A stretch of 7,383 nucleotides of DNA, from assembly GCA_011043895.1 (NCBI GenBank), contig DRBZ01000075.1, forward strand, positions 1 to 7,383, in the 5' to 3' direction. The notes below the pieces were generated by a model. That model made no database searches. It was not told where the DNA came from and saw only the letters and a program-made list of their open reading frames with translations. Within the stretch, counting starts at the first letter, position 1. Every line of letters begins with the position of its first letter. The DNA is from Candidatus Cloacimonadota bacterium. GTDB lineage: Bacteria; Cloacimonadota; Cloacimonadia; JGIOTU-2. This document shows positions 5,840 through 7,383 of the stretch, piece by piece. The translations under genes and the position numbers were made by a program.

Positions 5840-7078
5840 TCAAAGCAGGTGTGTTATCAATCCACTTCGTAATTTTGGTTCGAACCACGTGGATTTTGGG
5901 GGCATCACATCGTCAGAATCTGCTACACGCATCAGATCATCTATCGACGTCGGATACAGCGCAAAGGCAATCTTGAACTTTCCTGAATCAACCAGCTTTT
6001 CGAGCTCCTTTAATCCGCGTATACCGCCAACAAAATCTATTCGTTTATCCTTTCTGGGATTGCTTATCCCGAGAATGGGTTCCATGATATTTTCATGTAA
6101 AATACTCACATCCAGCGAACCAACCGGGTCATCTTCGTTATAGATATTGTCATGGGGAATTATTTTATACCAGGTTCCTTCCAGATACATTCCAAATGTG
6201 TGTTTTGATTCCGGTTTGTACTGTGAGGATTCTTCGATTACATCAAATTTCTCTTTGATTTTTTGTAAGAATTCCTCTTTTGCTAAATTATTCAAATCAG
6301 TAATAACTCTGTTATAATCCATGATATATAGCTGATCATCAGGAAAGATCACACTGAGGAAATAGTTATATTCTTCATTACCAGAATGGTCCGGATTATT
6401 TTTCTTTCTGAGCTCCTGCACACGTGCTGCTGCTGCAGACCTGTGATGTCCATCGGAAATATAGAGATTTTCTATTTTCTTGAACTCGTCATGAATCGCG
6501 GTTTTCAGCGCATCATCTTCAACCTTCCAAAGAGTATGCCTTATGTCGTCATTACTGATAAAATCGTATATTGGTGGATGGAGTTTACATCCCTCGACAA
6601 GTGCATTGAGTTCCTCTCTTGCATGATACGTCAAAAAGACAGGACCAGTATTTGCATTGAGCGTATCCACATGTTTAGCGCGGTCTTGTTCCTTGTCTTC
6701 ACGAGTATATTCATGTATCTTGATAAATCCGTTTTTATAATCCTCGACTGATGCTGCGGCAACGATCCCGCTCTGCTTATGATCTCCCATGATCTGTCTG
6801 TAGATATAGAAGCATGGCTTTTCATCCTGAATGAGCACTCCATCATTGATGAGTTTTTTGAGATTATCTGCCCCTTTTTGATACACCTTTTCATCATACA
6901 AATCGATATTCTCAGGCAGATCGATCTCTGGTTTGGACACATGTAAAAAACTGTAGGGATTATCTTTGGCTAGTTCTCGTGCTTCTTCTGAATTGAGCAC
7001 ATCATAGGGTGGAGCTGCCACTTTTTCTGCAAATTGCTTTGCTGGTCGAAGTCCTTTGAATGGTCGTATATCAGGCAT
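5840..7078 (-). CDS. DUF1015 (COG4198) family protein
   Basis: A 412-residue soluble protein of full family length with hallmark motifs: IRPFKGLRP near the start (4-12), APPYDV (22-27), NPYSFLHVSKPE (40-51), HEYTREDKEQDR (122-133), NTGPVFLTY (143-151), SDGHHRSAAA (208-217), LDVSILHE (322-329) and MPPKSTWFEPKLRSGL (392-407). I see no signal peptide or membrane segment. Function is not established for the family as I know it. The DGHHR motif recalls ParB/SerK-like folds, and homologues often sit beside serA and serC in Bacteroidetes, so a role in serine or phosphoserine metabolism is a reasonable guess. Here it precedes the pyr operon on the same strand, separated by 146 bases and a terminator-like hairpin, so co-function is not proven. 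GAGG at 7087-7090 precedes the ATG. Confidence 0.9.
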   Translation of the reverse strand: MPDIRPFKGLRPAKQFAEKVAAPPYDVLNSEEARELAKDNPYSFLHVSKPEIDLPENIDLYDEKVYQKGADNLKKLINDGVLIQDEKPCFYIYRQIMGDHKQSGIVAAASVEDYKNGFIKIHEYTREDKEQDRAKHVDTLNANTGPVFLTYHAREELNALVEGCKLHPPIYDFISNDDIRHTLWKVEDDALKTAIHDEFKKIENLYISDGHHRSAAAARVQELRKKNNPDHSGNEEYNYFLSVIFPDDQLYIMDYNRVITDLNNLAKEEFLQKIKEKFDVIEESSQYKPESKHTFGMYLEGTWYKIIPHDNIYNEDDPVGSLDVSILHENIMEPILGISNPRKDKRIDFVGGIRGLKELEKLVDSGKFKIAFALYPTSIDDLMRVADSDDVMPPKSTWFEPKLRSGLITHLL

Positions 7079-7383
7079 AATTGTACCTCGTGGAAATTCT
7101 TTATTTGTAATACATTAAGGGTTGATGATGATTTTATCTGTCAAATAATTTAGAAATGAATTTTGCATATCCCCAAAATTTTTCAGGGGCATGGCACTTT
7201 TTCATTATTACACAAATACAACCTAATAATAACAAAAGATGAGGGATGGTGCATATCGTCGCAAAGTACTAGCATAACAATGATTCACAAAGTATGGGAG
7301 ACCCTTCTCCGCCAGCCGGCGGATCAGGGTGACAAAAGTATTTTATGTTTAATTTTCAGATTTACTGGAAAGTAATTTTCCAA
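7079..7383. other. Non-coding region upstream of the DUF1015 gene
   Basis: About 305 bases without a supported gene. They include the DUF1015 ribosome binding site (GAGG, 7087-7090). A lone TTGACA on the minus strand (7144-7139) has no -10 partner at normal spacing. A weak CCCC/GGGG inverted repeat (7171-7174 and 7186-7189) surrounds an A/T-rich core. A strong palindrome lies at 7301-7330. The rest (7190-7300 and 7331-7383) shows nothing I recognise. Confidence 0.55.
7301..7330. repeat. Two-tier palindromic hairpin element
   Basis: On the plus strand ACCCT (7301-7305) pairs with AGGGT (7326-7330), and TCCGCC (7308-7313) pairs with GGCGGA (7318-7323) around AGCC. A symmetric 2x2 mismatch (TC/TC on plus, GA/GA on minus) separates the tiers. 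It is clearly more GC-rich than the surrounding DNA. With flanks it reads TGTCACCCTGA-[stem]-GAAGGGTCTCCC on the minus strand. This resembles the widespread GTCATCCTGA...GGATCTC class of dispersed bacterial palindromes, but that resemblance is from memory and untested here. Confidence 0.7.

Noticed and set aside
5703..5888. 61-codon minus-strand frame across the pyrB leader and the end of DUF1015
   Set aside because: It lies in a different frame from both DUF1015 and the candidate leader peptide, shows no motif, and is explained by the leader hairpins and overlap with DUF1015.
7085..7095. UUUCCACGAGGUA on the minus strand as a PyrR-binding loop
   Set aside because: It is one base short between UCC and GAGG relative to ARUCCNGNGAGGYU, has no supporting stem, and is the DUF1015 ribosome binding site.
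7171..7200. CCCC/GGGG inverted repeat followed by T-run as a plus-strand terminator
   Set aside because: The stem is only four bases, the T-run is separated by about ten bases, and there is no plus-strand gene to terminate.
7163..7375. 70-codon plus-strand open frame upstream of DUF1015
   Set aside because: It has no Shine-Dalgarno and no recognisable motif, and part of its coding would come from the 7301-7330 palindrome. It is probably a chance frame.

Overview
The window carries most of a bacterial pathway for making UMP, encoded entirely on the minus strand. Read in the direction of transcription (right to left), the genes are a DUF1015 family gene, pyrB, pyrC, pyrK, pyrD, pyrR and pyrF. 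The host cannot be named from the sequence. AT-rich non-coding DNA, strong Shine-Dalgarno sequences, a class I dihydroorotase, a class 1B dihydroorotate dehydrogenase with its PyrK partner, and a PyrR regulator all fit a Firmicutes- or Thermotogae-like anaerobe, or a candidate phylum with the same gene set. Dispersed compound palindromes in both flanks suggest a genome with many small repeats.

Layout by region. Bases 1-54 are the first 18 codons of a transposase (IS1634-like, minus strand) cut by the window edge, with its leader to about 140. Bases 140-459 contain no convincing gene but hold a compact multi-hairpin palindrome at 275-348. Bases 460-5693 are six tightly packed pyr genes. Four of the five junctions overlap (ATGA, 1-base TAATG, 8-base and ATGA overlaps), and only pyrD-pyrR has a short gap of 10 bases. 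Bases 5694-5839 form a structured leader before pyrB: two abutting hairpins, then a hairpin with a T-run that looks like an intrinsic attenuator. A small open frame crosses the attenuator and ends inside the pyrB start codon. Bases 5840-7078 are the DUF1015 gene. Bases 7079-7383 are non-coding and end with a second, different palindrome.

How the genes work together: PyrB joins carbamoyl phosphate and aspartate, PyrC closes the ring, and PyrD with PyrK oxidises dihydroorotate to orotate with electrons passing to NAD+. PyrF decarboxylates OMP to UMP, and PyrR probably senses UMP/UTP and controls the operon. Carbamoyl phosphate synthetase (carA, carB) and orotate phosphoribosyltransferase (pyrE) are absent and must be encoded elsewhere.

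The enzymes are conventional. The unusual material is non-coding: the pyrB leader, which lacks a recognisable PyrR-binding loop, and the two unrelated palindromic elements. I see no wholly new multi-gene system here.
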